DNA of 48,365 nucleotides from Vulcanisaeta sp. (GTDB taxonomy: Archaea > Thermoproteota > Thermoprotei > Thermoproteales > Thermocladiaceae): assembly GCA_023256215.1 (NCBI GenBank), contig JAGDXB010000118.1, positions 1 to 48,365 of the forward strand. The letters are read 5' to 3'. Numbering within the stretch: the first letter of the stretch is position 1; each line of letters starts with the position of its first letter. A program made the position numbers and the translations under genes. This document shows positions 1 to 9,686 of the stretch, piece after piece. The notes beneath the pieces were generated by a model. It was not told the DNA's origin. It saw only the letters and a list, made by a program, of their open reading frames with translations, and did no database searches.

Positions 1-43
1 CCGCGTGCAAGGCGGGCATCCTTCCAGGCTAGACTACCGGCCC
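1..43 (-). tRNA. tRNA-Ala (anticodon UGC), partial: only the 5' portion lies in the window
   Basis: Reverse complement reads GGGCCGG-TA-GTCT-AGCCTGGAA-GGAT-G-CCCGC-CTTGCAC-GCGG: acceptor 5' strand, D-arm, anticodon stem/loop with TGC; truncated by the window edge. Confidence 0.85.
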
Positions 44-126
44 GGATTCATTAATGGTTTTGGGAATTTAAACTTTACGTAGTCTATTATGTAATTCCTA
101 TAAATCTGTGGTCTTATTTTTGTTGT

Positions 127-1239
127 ATGTGCGGGTTTAATGTTGGTATTGATGGTGGTACGTTAATCGTCGAGGGGCCTGCCGATGTGTCTGTTGTTAG
201 TGGTCAGTGCGAGGTTCTTGGTTGCCCTGTCTCTGGTTCTTTACATATTGAGGAGTTTAGGGCTTTGCCTATTACGGGTAATTGCGTGCTTAGTATTAGG
301 GGTGGTGTGGTTAGGTATGTTGATGGCTCCACAATACCCAGTGAGTGGTCTAACCTGTCATTGGAGGGTATCGTATTGGTTATTGGCGATGTTGATTCTG
401 GTAAGACCACGTTAAGCACGTACCTACTCAATAGGCACGTTGCTAGGGGATTGCATGTATGCGTTATTGATGCCGACGTTGGCCAGTCATCCATAGGCCC
501 TCCCGGCGTCATTGGTGGTGGTTGCACGAGCTTCCCCACATACTCGTTATCTGAGCTTCACATGCTCAGTGGTTATTTTGTGGGTTGTACAAGCCCATCA
601 CAGTGTGTTGGTAGGTTTATTGCCGGTCTTTCACATGTCATTAGGGACGTTATGAGTAGGACCCCTGGCCTGGTCATTATTGATATGCCAGGTTGGGTTA
701 GTGATGGTGGTTTGGAATTCATTAGGAGTGTTATTGATAGTGTTGCCGCTGACTACGTGGTGTCCTTAGACCTTGATATAAGCACTTGGTCCTATACTCG
801 AATAATTAAGGTTCCGAAGTCGCCCTATGTTAGGTCTAGGGATAGTGATGAGAGGAGGGTCCTAAGGATCAATGCCTTGCGCCATTACCTCGGTGGTGAG
901 CTCAAGAACGTTGAGGTTGGCATTGATAGGGTTTTTGGAAACTCTGTCATTGAGTGTATCGTTAGGAATTGTGGCCGTTATGTGGCTGAGGAGGGGTTGA
1001 GCGATATTGCTAAGCATAGTGGCGTTGTTAAGGTCCCAATGCATTATCTAAACAATGTATTTGCGGGCCTAATACGTAGAGGGTTCCTGGTTGGTTTTGG
1101 CATTATTAAGCGATTCGATATTAGGCGCGGAGTTGCCGAGTTATTGGCAACCACTGATACCTTTGATTATGTTACCATAGGCAGGATGAGAGTTGACCCA
1201 GAGAGCCTAGAGGAGCTTAAGCCAATACCCTTCATTTAA
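127..1239 (+). CDS. Clp1/Grc3-like polynucleotide (RNA) 5'-hydroxyl kinase
   Basis: Walker A GDVDSGKTTLSTYL, followed by VIDADVGQSSIGPPG typical of the Clp1/Grc3 P-loop family. Confidence 0.85.
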   Translation: MCGFNVGIDGGTLIVEGPADVSVVSGQCEVLGCPVSGSLHIEEFRALPITGNCVLSIRGGVVRYVDGSTIPSEWSNLSLEGIVLVIGDVDSGKTTLSTYLLNRHVARGLHVCVIDADVGQSSIGPPGVIGGGCTSFPTYSLSELHMLSGYFVGCTSPSQCVGRFIAGLSHVIRDVMSRTPGLVIIDMPGWVSDGGLEFIRSVIDSVAADYVVSLDLDISTWSYTRIIKVPKSPYVRSRDSDERRVLRINALRHYLGGELKNVEVGIDRVFGNSVIECIVRNCGRYVAEEGLSDIAKHSGVVKVPMHYLNNVFAGLIRRGFLVGFGIIKRFDIRRGVAELLATTDTFDYVTIGRMRVDPESLEELKPIPFI

Positions 1240-2575
1240 TACCGCCAGGCGCTACCAATATCGCCGTGACTATATTTAAGTTACTCCCTGTCCACCCGGT
1301 CTTAATTATGGTGCCCGTTTTCTCGTAAATTACAGCCGTATTGTTATTCCTCAACTCGGTTAGTGGGTCTATTCCATACTTTACGGCATTATTTATTGTA
1401 TTCCCATCAGCGACACACCCTGCCGCGTCCATATTACCGTCAATGCCGTCTGTGGCTATGGATAGCATTGATATACCATCAACATTTCTGATTGATAATG
1501 CAAAGCCTGTGCACAACTCGGTGGTCCTTCCACCCTTACCATTGCCTGTAACCGTTACGGTAGGCTCACCACCACTTAATAGCAAGCCCCGCTTAATGGG
1601 GACACCTCTAAACCTAGCTTCGAGTGCAATACTGGCTAGGTATTTGCCTATTTCACGGGCTTCGCCATCCATCCTCGAGGTTAAAATTAATGAGTCTAAC
1701 CCAAGACCTCTTACGTATTGTGACACCTCCATCAGCACGTCCATGTTGCTTGCAATTACATGGTTCCAAGTATTTACTAACTCCTTAGGGGTCTCGTTCA
1801 ATGAGCCATTGATACCCTTCTCAAGGAGCTCTCTAACCTTGGGTGGTACCTTGTCCCAAATACCTCTATCCCTTAATACCTTCACTGAGTCGCTGTAAGT
1901 CGTTGGATCAGGAACCGTGGGACCACTGGCCACTGTTGCCGGGTCATCACCAGGTACGTCACTGGCTATTAGGGATATTACCCTACCACCACGATCAACA
2001 ACCTCCTTAGCAAGCCTACCGCCTTTCGTCCTTGATAGGTGTTTTCTAACGGTATTAATCTCATGTATAGTAGCTCCACTCCTTAACAATAACTCATTAA
2101 CCCTAGTGACATCCTCAAGGCTTAAACCCTCCATAGGCACCTCCACCAATGCCGAACCCCCACCGCTTATTAGGAATATTACGTAATCACCAGGCCTAAC
2201 GCGGGAAAGCAGGTTAAGTATGGCTAATCCAGCTTCAATACTTTTATTCGTAGGCAGTGGGTGCGTGGACTCCAATACCTTAATAATGCTTAACTTACCT
2301 GGCGTTCCCTTGGGAACCACGGCTAAGCCATCTATTATATGATCACCAGCTTTATCCTCTATAGCCTTAGCCATACTTATTGAACCCTTACCAATAGCAA
2401 TTACGTAAAACCTATCAATATGGTGATCCAAAACCTTAACCGTACCTCCCCTAACCTCTATCGCCCTTGATACCTTATCATAGAGGTCGGATGCCCGTAA
2501 TATAACATTAATCAACCTATCGATAAAATCGCTGGCGAATACGGAATCCGTAGATAAATACTGATGATGACCCAT
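1232..2575 (-). CDS. Glycerate 2-kinase (MOFRL/GckA family)
   Basis: VIAIGKGSISMAKAIEDK, FLISGGGSALVEVP, LLLSGGEPTVTVTGNGKGGRTTELC, ATDGIDGNMDAAGC. The ORF extends to 2785, but family similarity starts at MGHHQYLSTDS (ATG at 2575), which also avoids overlapping the divergent gene. Confidence 0.9.
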   Translation of the reverse strand: MGHHQYLSTDSVFASDFIDRLINVILRASDLYDKVSRAIEVRGGTVKVLDHHIDRFYVIAIGKGSISMAKAIEDKAGDHIIDGLAVVPKGTPGKLSIIKVLESTHPLPTNKSIEAGLAILNLLSRVRPGDYVIFLISGGGSALVEVPMEGLSLEDVTRVNELLLRSGATIHEINTVRKHLSRTKGGRLAKEVVDRGGRVISLIASDVPGDDPATVASGPTVPDPTTYSDSVKVLRDRGIWDKVPPKVRELLEKGINGSLNETPKELVNTWNHVIASNMDVLMEVSQYVRGLGLDSLILTSRMDGEAREIGKYLASIALEARFRGVPIKRGLLLSGGEPTVTVTGNGKGGRTTELCTGFALSIRNVDGISMLSIATDGIDGNMDAAGCVADGNTINNAVKYGIDPLTELRNNNTAVIYEKTGTIIKTGWTGSNLNIVTAILVAPGGIK

Positions 2576-2630
2576 TAATTTTTGTATTTTATGGATTGGT
2601 TTAAAAGGAAGGTGGTGGTCGATATACCGT

Positions 2631-3203
2631 ATGATTGAGACGGAGAAGTTGAAGATTAGGCTTAGGGAGCTTGAGAATGCTAAGGATGAAGTTATTGAGA
2701 CTGGTATTAAGGTTAATAGGCTCTCGAAGTCTGTAATATACTCGTTAATAAGGGATGACCTGGAGTCAGCGCGTAAGTACATCAACGAGATGGTGGGTCT
2801 CGTTAATAAGTTAAAGGACCTGATTAATAAATACCCAATGTACTACAACAATGCCGTAGTCAGTCTTCAGGAGTATGCAGAGGCAATGGCAATGTGGTAT
2901 TTCATTACCGAGAATAGGTTGCCAACACTTGATGAACTTGGTATTGATGCTGAACCATACATAAACGGTATTGCTGATTTCACGGGGGAGCTTAGTAGGA
3001 AGGCTACTGAGGAATTGATTAAGAATAACCTAGACTTTGCATTGAAAGTTAAGAAGGTCATGGAGGAGATATACCTAGACTTATTGAATCTAGAGCCTAG
3101 GGATTATGAGATGAGGAAGAAGGTGGATTACGTATCATCAAATATTAATTGGCTAAATGAAAAAATATTCTATAAAACACTTAATATCGGCAAGTCCACG
3201 TAA
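2631..3203 (+). CDS. Translin-family protein
   Basis: All-helical 190 aa protein; pattern ...KDEVIETGIKVNRLSKSVIYSLIRDDLESARKYINEM... NAVVSLQEYAEAMAMWYFI resembles archaeal translin. Confidence 0.75.
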   Translation: MIETEKLKIRLRELENAKDEVIETGIKVNRLSKSVIYSLIRDDLESARKYINEMVGLVNKLKDLINKYPMYYNNAVVSLQEYAEAMAMWYFITENRLPTLDELGIDAEPYINGIADFTGELSRKATEELIKNNLDFALKVKKVMEEIYLDLLNLEPRDYEMRKKVDYVSSNINWLNEKIFYKTLNIGKST

Positions 3204-3268
3204 TATTATTCGTGACTTTTTAGATTGGGAAAAGATTTAAAAAGTTTCTAAAATTCGTGATCTCGTGA

Positions 3269-5110
3269 CCTCCCTTCACCGGAGATACTGGAACTAAACA
3301 GAGTTCTATAAATACCACAGCCACAAGACTAAGAAGAGCACTAACGTTTTGGGACCTACTTTTCCTATCGATATCGGGCATGGTAGGTAGCGGCTGGTTA
3401 TTCGCTGCACTGGCCGGCGCTGCGTATGCAGGTCCTGCATCGTTAATATCATGGTTGATTGCAGGAGTCCTATTCATATTCATAGGACTATCCTACGCTG
3501 AACTAGGATCAATGCTACCATTCACAGGCTCCTTAGTTCGTATTGACCACTACGTGCATGGTTCAATTTCCAATTACCTACTTGGTTGGGCATACCTTAT
3601 TGGCTCAGCAACCACAGTATCGATGGAGGCGGAGGCAATAATAATGTATACGAATAAGTATTTACCACTATTTAGTACACCGTCAGGTTATTTAACGCCC
3701 CTCGGCATACTGGCCGCCGCATTACTAATTGGTGCTTTTACAGCAATACAATTAATCGGCGTTAATATCTTCGGCAAGGTTAATACGGTAATAACAATTT
3801 GGAAGTTCATCATCCCATCACTAACCGCGATACTCCTAATAGCCTTGTACCTACACCCAAACAATTTCACGTCTTATGGAGGATTTGCACCATTTGGCTG
3901 GGTCGCGGTATTCACAGCCCTAATACCAAGCGGTATCGTCTGGGCCTACGAGGGGTTTAGGCAGGCCCTTGAGTACGCTGGTGAGGCTAAAAATCCTAAG
4001 CGTGATGTCCCATTAGCCCTAATACTATCTATAATAATCGTTGCCGTACTTTACATGGTACTCGAAATAGCGTTTATAGGGGGCATTAATTGGCATAATA
4101 TATACCTACCCAATAATGATGGACAATACGCAATTCAAATAAAACCTGGCGACTGGGCCGATTTAATAAAGTCAAACTGGGCCAGTTCGCCCTTCTACTC
4201 GGAGTTATATGCAAGTGGTATCGCATTGTTGATTTCCTTCGCTATAATCTTGTTGATTGATGCGTGGTTATCCCCTGCCGGTACGATGGGTGTTTATGTC
4301 GGCACAACTGCACGTAGTTTCTACGGCTTAGCTAGACAGGGCTACTATCCATCAATATTTGGCAACCTACATTCTAAATTCCAGACGCCTTGGTTCTCAT
4401 TATTGATAACGTACATAATAGCAGTGCTGTTTTTGCTTCCATTTCCAACCTGGTACCAGATAGTTAGTGTATCGACAACAGCTACAATAATTAATTACTT
4501 AGCTGGTGGACCTGCATTGATAGTACTTAGAAAAACCGCGCCTGAAGTTAATAGGGCGTATAAAGCCCCGGCGCCGTGGATAATAGGTTCACTAAGTTTT
4601 GTAGCATCATCAATGCTCATCTATTGGACAGGATGGCCTTACCTAGGATATGTATTCTTAATAACAGCCTTTGGATTACCGCTGTTAGTTATGGGTTATA
4701 GAAAATCGATCGGCATTGATTACAGCGAGACCATCGCATTCTCTGCAGTGTTCTGGATTGTATTAACGGTGCTGATTTATTACGGCTTCATAATCAATGA
4801 ACTACCATTTTACGTATACTGGAGCGCCTTCTCCATACTCCTTATAGCCAGTATGGCATATCTATACTTTAGGTCGGAGAATGATTATGTGGCCAGGGAA
4901 ATAAGGGCTAGTGCTTGGTTCGTAGGTTACATGATAATAATGGGGATTCTATCGTATGTGGGCTCGATGGGTATGGGCTATATACAGTATCCGTGGGATT
5001 ACGTAATAGCATTAGTAGTCTCATTTGTGCTTTTCATGGTTTCTATAATGCAGGGATTTGAAACAAAGGAAATAAGTAGCATCAAGAAAATGGGACTGCC
5101 CAGTGAGTAG
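3269..5110 (+). CDS. APC-superfamily amino-acid permease; open frame begins at 3269, first ATG at 3380 is too internal, true start unresolved
   Basis: Multi-TM protein; in-frame upstream translation PPFTGDTGTKQSSINTTATRLRRALTFWDLLFLSISGMVGSGWLF contains the conserved APC TM1 region. Confidence 0.8.
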   Translation, partial: PPFTGDTGTKQSSINTTATRLRRALTFWDLLFLSISGMVGSGWLFAALAGAAYAGPASLISWLIAGVLFIFIGLSYAELGSMLPFTGSLVRIDHYVHGSISNYLLGWAYLIGSATTVSMEAEAIIMYTNKYLPLFSTPSGYLTPLGILAAALLIGAFTAIQLIGVNIFGKVNTVITIWKFIIPSLTAILLIALYLHPNNFTSYGGFAPFGWVAVFTALIPSGIVWAYEGFRQALEYAGEAKNPKRDVPLALILSIIIVAVLYMVLEIAFIGGINWHNIYLPNNDGQYAIQIKPGDWADLIKSNWASSPFYSELYASGIALLISFAIILLIDAWLSPAGTMGVYVGTTARSFYGLARQGYYPSIFGNLHSKFQTPWFSLLITYIIAVLFLLPFPTWYQIVSVSTTATIINYLAGGPALIVLRKTAPEVNRAYKAPAPWIIGSLSFVASSMLIYWTGWPYLGYVFLITAFGLPLLVMGYRKSIGIDYSETIAFSAVFWIVLTVLIYYGFIINELPFYVYWSAFSILLIASMAYLYFRSENDYVAREIRASAWFVGYMIIMGILSYVGSMGMGYIQYPWDYVIALVVSFVLFMVSIMQGFETKEISSIKKMGLPSE

Positions 5111-5175
5111 TTGGTTTATTATCTCGTTCATCATAAAAGTGTTAAAAATAACCTCTTATTTAATGAATTGTTAAT

Positions 5176-5985
5176 ATGTGCAGTTGCGAGGATTCTCTAG
5201 AGGGCATGATACCTAGTGAGGCATTAAAGGCGTTTAAGGCGTTTATCAATAAGGATATTGGTATTGCCTGTGACTTTCTAATGCGGCATTACAGGGGTGA
5301 GTATTGGCCGAGGAGGTCCAGCACAATGCCACCGCTTAGGAGGCGTAGAGGCGGCAAGACCATTAAATTACCGAATCCAAAGAACTTAACAACACCCATA
5401 GGCATCGTAATGAGGACTAGAAGGAGCGCTGATGACTTTACAGGGGAGCCTATAAGCATAGAGGACTTGGCGACAATACTATATCTCGCAGTTGGTATTA
5501 CGGGCTGGACGTGGGCCTACGGCTATGAGAGATACCCATTACGTGCCTATCCGTCTGCCGGCGCGCTACAACCTGTCGAGGCGTACCCTGTCGTGAATAA
5601 TGTGGTTGGTTTAGAGAGTGGTTTATATAGGTATGACCCGTTTGACCATTCACTTGAGGTCCTTAAACTCGGCCACTTCAATCAACTGCTCGTTGATTTG
5701 GCTCTCGGCCAGGACCATGTCGGCCGCGCAGCGGTGGTCGTAGTGCTCACGGTATACTATGCAAGGACCCGGTGGAAGTATTGGAAAAGGAGCTTGAGGT
5801 ATGTCCTGCTTGACGCTGGTTCTGCTATGGAGAATTTTTACCTGGCCGCCGTGGGCTTGGGGTTGGGGGTTCGTGCTGTTGGTGCTTTCTATGATAATGA
5901 GTTATGTAGGTTCTTGGGTATTGATTGCGTTGAAGAGTTTCCCGTAATTTTGATGCTTATTGGGAGAGGTACTACATTACACTGA
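5176..5985 (+). CDS. SagB/ThcOx-type nitroreductase-family oxidoreductase
   Basis: RTRRSADDFTGEPISIEDLATILYLAVGITG... YPSAGALQPVEAYPVVNNVVGLESGLYRYDP, typical of the SagB-type dehydrogenase domain. Confidence 0.8.
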   Translation: MCSCEDSLEGMIPSEALKAFKAFINKDIGIACDFLMRHYRGEYWPRRSSTMPPLRRRRGGKTIKLPNPKNLTTPIGIVMRTRRSADDFTGEPISIEDLATILYLAVGITGWTWAYGYERYPLRAYPSAGALQPVEAYPVVNNVVGLESGLYRYDPFDHSLEVLKLGHFNQLLVDLALGQDHVGRAAVVVVLTVYYARTRWKYWKRSLRYVLLDAGSAMENFYLAAVGLGLGVRAVGAFYDNELCRFLGIDCVEEFPVILMLIGRGTTLH

Positions 5986-6426
5986 GCCTAGTATATTCTT
6001 TATGCGCTCAAGTTTCTGCTCCAATTCGCCGCACCTATCACTGATAATCTTGTTGACCTCATCTTCGGTGTATAATCGTTCTATCTTTAGGTTTGAGAAG
6101 TTGAGTTTGTTGTTTCTTTGGTCGTACGTAACAACAACGCTTATCCTAACGAGGGCTAGTTTATCTATGCCTCTCTTCATCATTTCATCGTAAACAGTCT
6201 TATTCAGCTCTGCAATATCCCTTAAAATAACGTCCTCAGGTACCATCTTTGAGAATGCCGCGAAAGCTGCACGTCTAAGCTTATCTGCGAACCTTGCAGC
6301 TATTATTATGCCTGTCCTCAACTCTACAGTTAGGGGTCCCTGTACTGTAAACCCGCTGTACAACTTTTCATATTCCACGGCACGCTCTTTATCGCGTTCA
6401 ATATCCTCGCTGGGTTTCCACGACAT
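5977..6426 (-). CDS. Conserved crenarchaeal protein, DUF2258-like
   Basis: GFTVQGPLTVELRTGIIIAARFADKLRRAAFAAF...VSVVVTYD pattern; family assignment from memory. Overlaps the 3' end of the convergent gene by 9 nt. Confidence 0.6.
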   Translation of the reverse strand: MSWKPSEDIERDKERAVEYEKLYSGFTVQGPLTVELRTGIIIAARFADKLRRAAFAAFSKMVPEDVILRDIAELNKTVYDEMMKRGIDKLALVRISVVVTYDQRNNKLNFSNLKIERLYTEDEVNKIISDRCGELEQKLERIKNILGSV

Positions 6427-6527
6427 ATTTATAGAGGTACCTTAATTGCTTAAAAATTTATTTTTCGTATTGACAGTGCCGAGTTAATGTTTAAGTAGGG
6501 GTTACTCATTGATTATCTTGATCTGGG

Positions 6528-6821
6528 TTGGGCGGTATTCGTAGGGTTGTACTTGATGTTGATATCCCAAGTAATATATCCACAGTAGAGCTTGCGGAGA
6601 AGCTTGGGCGTGTCAGTGGTGTGAAGGCTGTGAATGTGACTGTGACTGATACCGATGTCGAGGTTTTGGGGTTGATAGTCATTGTTGAGGGTGATGGGAT
6701 TAATTATGATGAAATTAAGAGGGTTATTGAGGATTTAGGCGGTGCTATTAGAAGTGTGGATCAGGTGATTGTGGGTGAGTATATCCTAGAGGTTAATCCT
6801 CAACTTATTAGGGAGAGGTGA
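6528..6821 (+). CDS. DUF211 (MTH889-like) protein
   Basis: IRRVVLDVDIPSNISTVELAEKLGRVSGVKAVNVTVTDTDVEVLGLIVIVEGDGINYDEIKRVIEDLGGAIRSVDQVIVGE matches the DUF211 pattern. Confidence 0.8.
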   Translation: MGGIRRVVLDVDIPSNISTVELAEKLGRVSGVKAVNVTVTDTDVEVLGLIVIVEGDGINYDEIKRVIEDLGGAIRSVDQVIVGEYILEVNPQLIRER

Positions 6822-7312
6822 GTATGGCTCTCGTTAATGGCAGATATGTTGTGCTTGGATTCCTTGATAGTGTATTAACGACATTAATACTGGGAGAAGC
6901 TGTAAGTGGTACTGCTAAGCTCATAGTGATTGTAACCATCATCAACCTAATAACCGCATTTATGGCTGAGTATATAGAGGAGAGGGCTTCGTTAAGTCGC
7001 ATTGAGAAATCTCTACTAAGAAAAAGGGGATCTTTGTTGAGGACTAGTCTTCATAGGAGAGCTATATATGATGCCTTAATTAAGGGTTTGATCTTTGGTG
7101 TTGTCTCCCTAGTTGGTGCTTCCGTGACCGAGTTTAGTATGGGCATTCTTGAGTTTTTCGGAATTCCCATTGTACCGTTAATCGTACTTGGCGGTTTCGG
7201 AACCCTAATGAGTAAGTACTTCAGGGGTAATGCGATTCTTTGGTTCATGCTATATATAGTTCTCGGCTTAACCGTATCACTACTAGGTCATGTAATTAAT
7301 AGTGCATATTAA
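6818..7312 (+). CDS. Small multi-TM protein, VIT1/CCC1-like (TIGR00267-type)
   Basis: About five hydrophobic segments; AEYIEERASLSRIEKSLL loop; overlaps the upstream DUF211 gene by 4 nt (ORF from 6818; ATG at 6824). Confidence 0.55.
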   Translation: MSMALVNGRYVVLGFLDSVLTTLILGEAVSGTAKLIVIVTIINLITAFMAEYIEERASLSRIEKSLLRKRGSLLRTSLHRRAIYDALIKGLIFGVVSLVGASVTEFSMGILEFFGIPIVPLIVLGGFGTLMSKYFRGNAILWFMLYIVLGLTVSLLGHVINSAY

Positions 7313-7342
7313 TTCTTAAGGAGGAAGCCGCAGTTTGAGAGG

Positions 7343-7765
7343 TTATTGTGTTGATAAATTTATTGGCTTGCCTTCCTTAAGGATCTTATTACCTAATTCA
7401 GGACTCGCCTTAACTAACTGATCCTTAACCCTATCGAGAAACGACTTATCCTCCTCCTTATTCCTCAACTCATCAGGAAGTAGTATTGGTATTTCATCCT
7501 TTATTGGGTACCAACGACCACACTTTGGGCAGTAGAGTATGCCCTCCACAACCTCTTTCTTAATGCACTCTTCACAGGGTAGTTCCTGCGGGTTTGGGTA
7601 ATTCTTTATAAAGACGTTCTTAAGTGCGCAGTACTCCTCGCAGAATGGTTTTTTATTCCACTCGTACTTTCGTTCAGGATACTCCTTCTCTTTGAGCACT
7701 ATTAATGTCAATGGGAATGTCTTATCGTACGGACAGGCCAATACGTCCATCAACCTGTACTTCAC
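7343..7765 (-). CDS. Trm112-like zinc-ribbon protein
   Basis: MKYRLMDVLACPYDK...CEEC...GILYCPKCGRWYPIKDEIPILLPDE. Confidence 0.8.
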   Translation of the reverse strand: MKYRLMDVLACPYDKTFPLTLIVLKEKEYPERKYEWNKKPFCEEYCALKNVFIKNYPNPQELPCEECIKKEVVEGILYCPKCGRWYPIKDEIPILLPDELRNKEEDKSFLDRVKDQLVKASPELGNKILKEGKPINLSTQ

Positions 7766-7822
7766 GGGAAAAGCCCTGTTACTACACTTTAATTACTTTT
7801 ACCTTTAATGAATTTGAATGCC

Positions 7823-9583
7823 TTAATACTTCCTCTCCTCGGGTTTCCATCTTGTTATACGGACAGGCACATAACTAAGCCTAGGCCCATCCGGCGTGTA
7901 GAAGTATAGTGTATGCTTTAACCAATTAACATCATCTCTCTTTGGATAATCAAGCCTATAGTGAGCACCTCTTGACTCAGTCCTTGTCAGTGCACCAACA
8001 ATTATTAATTCTGCCTGCTCAAGCAAGAAGTCCAGCTCAAGAACGTCCTTAAGGTTTGTGTTATAGTACCTGCCCTTATCCTCAATCCTAGCATTTGGTA
8101 ATCTCTCCCTTAACCTCTTTATTGTTGAGTACGCCTCCTCAAGTCCGCTCTTGTCCCTGAATACGTATACGTAGGTGTCCATAGTCCTATTCATCTCCTC
8201 CCTAATGGAGTACGGGTTCTCGGCACCGACCTCCTTATGCAGTAACTTATCGAATATCCTACTCTCCTCATTAGCCGCTTTCGCCGCTATATCGCCGGTA
8301 TACTCCAGCATTGAGTCAGGGGCAGACATTGCGTACTTAGCCGCGGCCGCGCCGGTTAACCTACCCCATACGAGGCACTCACTTAATGAATTGCTGCCAA
8401 GTCTATTGGCTCCGTGAACACTGACATTAGCGGCCTCGCCGGCAGCCCATAGGTTTGGCACTCTGGTCTTATCCTCATCAAGCATTACCTGGCCATATAA
8501 ATCAACGTGTATACCACCCATCATGTAGTGCATTGCTGGTCTAACGGGTATTGGCTCATCAACTGGGTCAATACCCAGTGTTTTAATTGCTATTTCTCTA
8601 ATCATTGGTAATCTCTTATTTATCCTCTCCTCACCGAGGTGCCTTAGATCTAGTAAGACATAACATAGCCCAGATTCCTCATCCATAAAGCCTCTACCCT
8701 CCATGCACTCGGTGATTATTGCTCTGCTGACTATATCCCTTGGGGCAAGCTCCATTTTGCTTGGTGCGTACCTCTTCATGAATCTCTCGCCCTCCTTATT
8801 AATTAAGTAACCACCCTCGCCCCTGGCACCCTCCGTTATCAGAATACCATTGGGCACTAATGCCGTTGGATGGAATTGCGGAAACTCCATGTCCTTAAGT
8901 GGTATTCCAGCCCTATATGCCAGTGAGTAGCCGTCACCTGTTGATGACCAGGCCATTGTGGTGAACTTGTAAACTCTACCATTACCGCCAGTTGCAATTA
9001 TACCTGCCTTAGCAAGTATCACTTTAAATTCACCAGTCCTTAAGTCAATTACCGTGATGCCCTTGAACACTCCGTTATCCATTAATAGCGATGTTACGAA
9101 ATATTCATGAAGTATTTCAACATTATCGAATCTAAGTACATTATCGTATAATGTACTCATTAGGAAGAAACCGCTCTTATCCTGGGCAAATGTCGTTCGA
9201 GGTATGGACATACCACCAAAGGGTCTCTGTAATATCCTGCCTTTCTCATCCCTTGACCAGGGAACACCCAGGTGATCCATGAATATTATTTCCTTAGGGG
9301 CTTCTCGTACTAGTAATTCAACAGCGTCCTGATCGGCCAAGAAGTCACTGCCCTTAACCGTATCATATGCATGTAAATCAAGACTATCGCCTGTCTCCTT
9401 CGGATATAAGACCGCACTTGCACCACCCTCAGCGCTGACAGAATGACTCCTCATTGCATGGACCTTTGATAAGACCGCAATCCTAATTTTACCCTGGGAG
9501 ACCCTGGCAGCCTCAAAAGCAGCTCTTAAACCAGCTAAGCCAGAACCAATAATCACTAAGTCGTACTTAAGTACTTCAGTCAT
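7823..9583 (-). CDS. sdhA: Succinate dehydrogenase / fumarate reductase flavoprotein subunit
   Basis: [14 protein letters not shown] dinucleotide fold; [18 protein letters not shown]-binding region; [40 protein letters not shown]. Confidence 0.95.
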   Translation of the reverse strand: MTEVLKYDLVIIGSGLAGLRAAFEAARVSQGKIRIAVLSKVHAMRSHSVSAEGGASAVLYPKETGDSLDLHAYDTVKGSDFLADQDAVELLVREAPKEIIFMDHLGVPWSRDEKGRILQRPFGGMSIPRTTFAQDKSGFFLMSTLYDNVLRFDNVEILHEYFVTSLLMDNGVFKGITVIDLRTGEFKVILAKAGIIATGGNGRVYKFTTMAWSSTGDGYSLAYRAGIPLKDMEFPQFHPTALVPNGILITEGARGEGGYLINKEGERFMKRYAPSKMELAPRDIVSRAIITECMEGRGFMDEESGLCYVLLDLRHLGEERINKRLPMIREIAIKTLGIDPVDEPIPVRPAMHYMMGGIHVDLYGQVMLDEDKTRVPNLWAAGEAANVSVHGANRLGSNSLSECLVWGRLTGAAAAKYAMSAPDSMLEYTGDIAAKAANEESRIFDKLLHKEVGAENPYSIREEMNRTMDTYVYVFRDKSGLEEAYSTIKRLRERLPNARIEDKGRYYNTNLKDVLELDFLLEQAELIIVGALTRTESRGAHYRLDYPKRDDVNWLKHTLYFYTPDGPRLSYVPVRITRWKPEERKY

Positions 9584-9686
9584 ACTCTAACTCGTTTTAC
9601 ATAAGTGATTTATATTTTCTTCCCTTATTGAGGCTTCAGGACTGGGATAAGCATTATTAATACCTTCCTTAGTATGGCTTATTTGA

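Noticed and set aside
1341-1898. 185-aa plus-strand ORF
   Set aside because: Fully antisense to the glycerate kinase gene; low-complexity Ser/Pro/Leu composition typical of a shadow ORF.
5085-5135. Possible C/D-box sRNA on the minus strand (ATGATGA)
   Set aside because: A box C match exists, but no CTGA D box follows within a normal sRNA length.
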